A stretch of 64,000 bases of DNA from Rhopalosiphum padi (lineage: Eukaryota > Arthropoda > Insecta > Hemiptera > Aphididae), in assembly GCF_020882245.1 (NCBI RefSeq), contig NC_083598.1:46289858-46353857 (forward strand), in the 5' to 3' direction. Within the stretch, counting starts at the first letter, position 1; every line of letters begins with the position of its first letter. The translations under genes were made by a program, and so were the position numbers. Under the pieces are notes generated by a model. That model did no database searches. It was not told the origin of the DNA and was given only the letters and a program-made list of their open reading frames with translations. Of this stretch, positions 62,421-64,000 are shown in pieces.

Positions 62421-62587
62421 AATGCGTCTGGTGGTAAATTATCGGCTGAAGGGGAAACTGCTGCCCACCCCTACCGGGCACGACAAAATATAATTGGCAG
62501 GCAATTCGCCGGCAGCCATATTCTCTATATGAGTTTCTTTTTCTTTTACGTCGTCAACCCGCTCAAAAACAATGGCGTACTATGGAT
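62421..62587 (+). other. Probable exon with translation start
   Basis: The exon is 167 bases, from the acceptor at 62420 to the donor T|GTAAGTGT at 62588, in a GC-richer spot within AT-rich DNA. It has a 23-codon upstream frame (ATG 62422, stop 62491-62493) in the same frame as the main ATG at 62572. A later acceptor-like AG at 62500 or 62514 would remove that upstream frame. It would be the second exon of the gene starting at about 54844. Confidence 0.35.
62572..62587 (+). CDS. Candidate start of a protein (partial, 5 codons)
   Basis: ATG in the context AAAACAATGGCG, which agrees with the insect consensus, opens MAYYG plus one base before a GTAAGT donor. If unspliced, the frame would close after 15 residues, so splicing is required for a real protein. 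The rest of the protein lies beyond the window's right edge, and five residues do not identify a family. Confidence 0.3.
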
Positions 62588-64000
62588 GTAAGTGTATGTG
62601 TTTGTATGGTGCTTTGTAAAAAAAAAAAAAAAAGGCTAGACGAGTTTTGGACGTGTATGTATCGCATGATAAGCAATGAGGTAACCTGATATGACGGGTT
62701 TGCTGAGATATTCTATTACCGAATAATATAAAAAAATATAATACGTAAATAAATGATAATAATAAAAAATTGTGGAGAATTAATAGATAAATTGAATATA
62801 TTTTTGTCACTATTGCCAACAGTACCTAACGGCCGAGTTAACGGCAGTCGCCCCCAACCTGAGGTAAACGAACCGTGAAACGGACAATCGGTTAATTTAT
62901 TAAATATTCGGGGGATGTTGCTGGAGGGTGTAAATCGGGTATTGAGAGTACACAATTTCTTTGTGTTCCGAAATTAAATTTCAACCCGCACAATTTCACA
63001 TAGTATAGTAAATTGGGACAGCAGTAACCACAAGCATTGTTCAACTTCTCGTCAATTTTCAATCCAAATTACTAAGCTCAATATAATATTATTTTGTAGT
63101 ATAGTATTAATATTACGTGATATTTCCAATATCTCTTAAAGTTATAATTCTAATTTATTTTTATTGTTTAGAAAATTTCCAAATGTGCTATTAAATTTAA
63201 CTATTAATTTGGAAAAATAAATACAATTGTATTGCCTATTCAAACACTATGGATTGAAATTTAAAAATGCTATTTTTTTCATTTTAATAAGACGTTCTTT
63301 ATTATTTATTACATTTAGTTGTTTATTTATCTGATCATTTTGTAATTGATTTTCATAGTAAAAGTAAGTCATTTTTTTATTAATAATGGATGTTGACTGT
63401 TGAGTGTTGACACGTTGTACTTACTATATTCTATATAGCTATCTGCTGTCCGCGGAATGAGAGTGCTCGGGAATATTGCAGTACTGTAAGTACTACAAGT
63501 ACATAGGTATAGCAGATTAATAGATTATCCTGTACCTATAGTGTATATAACCTATTCGTTTATGCAAACTCAAAACATATTTCGAAGTCAAATAATTGAT
63601 AATATTCGTGTTAGAACGTAGGCAATAAAACGATGATCAGTCTTTTTAAAAGAACGATCAACTTTACATTTAAATCGACTGAGATACTTTTATATGAATG
63701 TTAATAAGAAGAAAGTTAAATAGATATTCTATTCACAAAACCTAATAATAATAGTTGTACAATTACACAATAACCAAGTCACGATCTCTCGTAATAAAAC
63801 TATGACAGTAGGTAATAGAAGCAGCCGCCGTAATATATAATTTCTTCACAATGTATAATAGTAATATGTGAATAACATTTTTTTATATTCTATATAGATA
63901 TTAACTAAATACATTTTACGCACTAAATAAAATAACAAAAAATACAAAACTGTAAATAGGAATTCAAAAATAAATTGGCCTATAATTCACGTTTGACCAA
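62588..64000 (+). other. Putative following intron, AT-rich
   Basis: After the donor come an A16 run (62618-62633), a small GC-richer patch at 62820-62960 and ordinary AT-rich DNA. No acceptor with an open exon consistent with phase 1 could be recognised up to the window end. Confidence 0.35.

Overview
This window looks like non-coding nuclear DNA from an insect, most likely an aphid. It is strongly AT-rich, dense in TA, AAT, AC and poly-A/T simple repeats, studded with TAGGTA/TACCTA words, and punctuated by short CpG-rich blocks. The aphid assignment is an inference from composition and word usage, not from a diagnostic gene. I found no complete protein-coding gene, no rRNA or tRNA gene, no CRISPR array and no bacterial-type operon. 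Most open reading frames of 60-130 codons are chance frames, and many lack an ATG.

Layout. From 1 to about 42 kb, AT-rich DNA alternates with CpG-rich islands of 0.2-0.9 kb (for example 2.0-2.8, 5.2-6.1, 10.0-10.7, 11.9-12.8, 15.1-16.1, 18.4-18.9, 20.6-22.9, 27.3-27.9, 28.9-29.6, 33.6-35.9 and 37.5-38.6 kb). These are candidate regulatory elements. Several small non-autonomous DNA transposons lie among them. Three hAT-type MITEs can be delimited with imperfect 8-bp target duplications (11337-11598, 15416-15634, 16111-16748). A 167-bp inverted-repeat element lies at 30921-31087, and diverged repeats lie at 41.8-42.4 kb. From about 45.3 to 54.6 kb there are essentially no such islands, apart from a mixed block at 47.6-48.3 kb.

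The most gene-like part is 54.7-62.6 kb on the + strand. A CpG-rich, TATA-less promoter-like block leads to a probable non-coding first exon (about 54844-55339) ending at a strong 5' splice site. A second GC block at 57.6-57.9 kb has a TATA-like box, a good start context (ATG 57867) and a GTAAGT donor at 57892. At 62421-62587 a textbook pyrimidine tract and acceptor is followed by an exon with a strong start context (ATG 62572) and a GTAAGT donor at 62588. Both short coding pieces end after the first base of a codon, so they could splice to the same downstream exon. My model is the 5' end of one gene with alternative first exons and long introns, whose body lies beyond position 64000, with the islands to the left as its regulatory landscape. 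The gene's identity cannot be read from this window.
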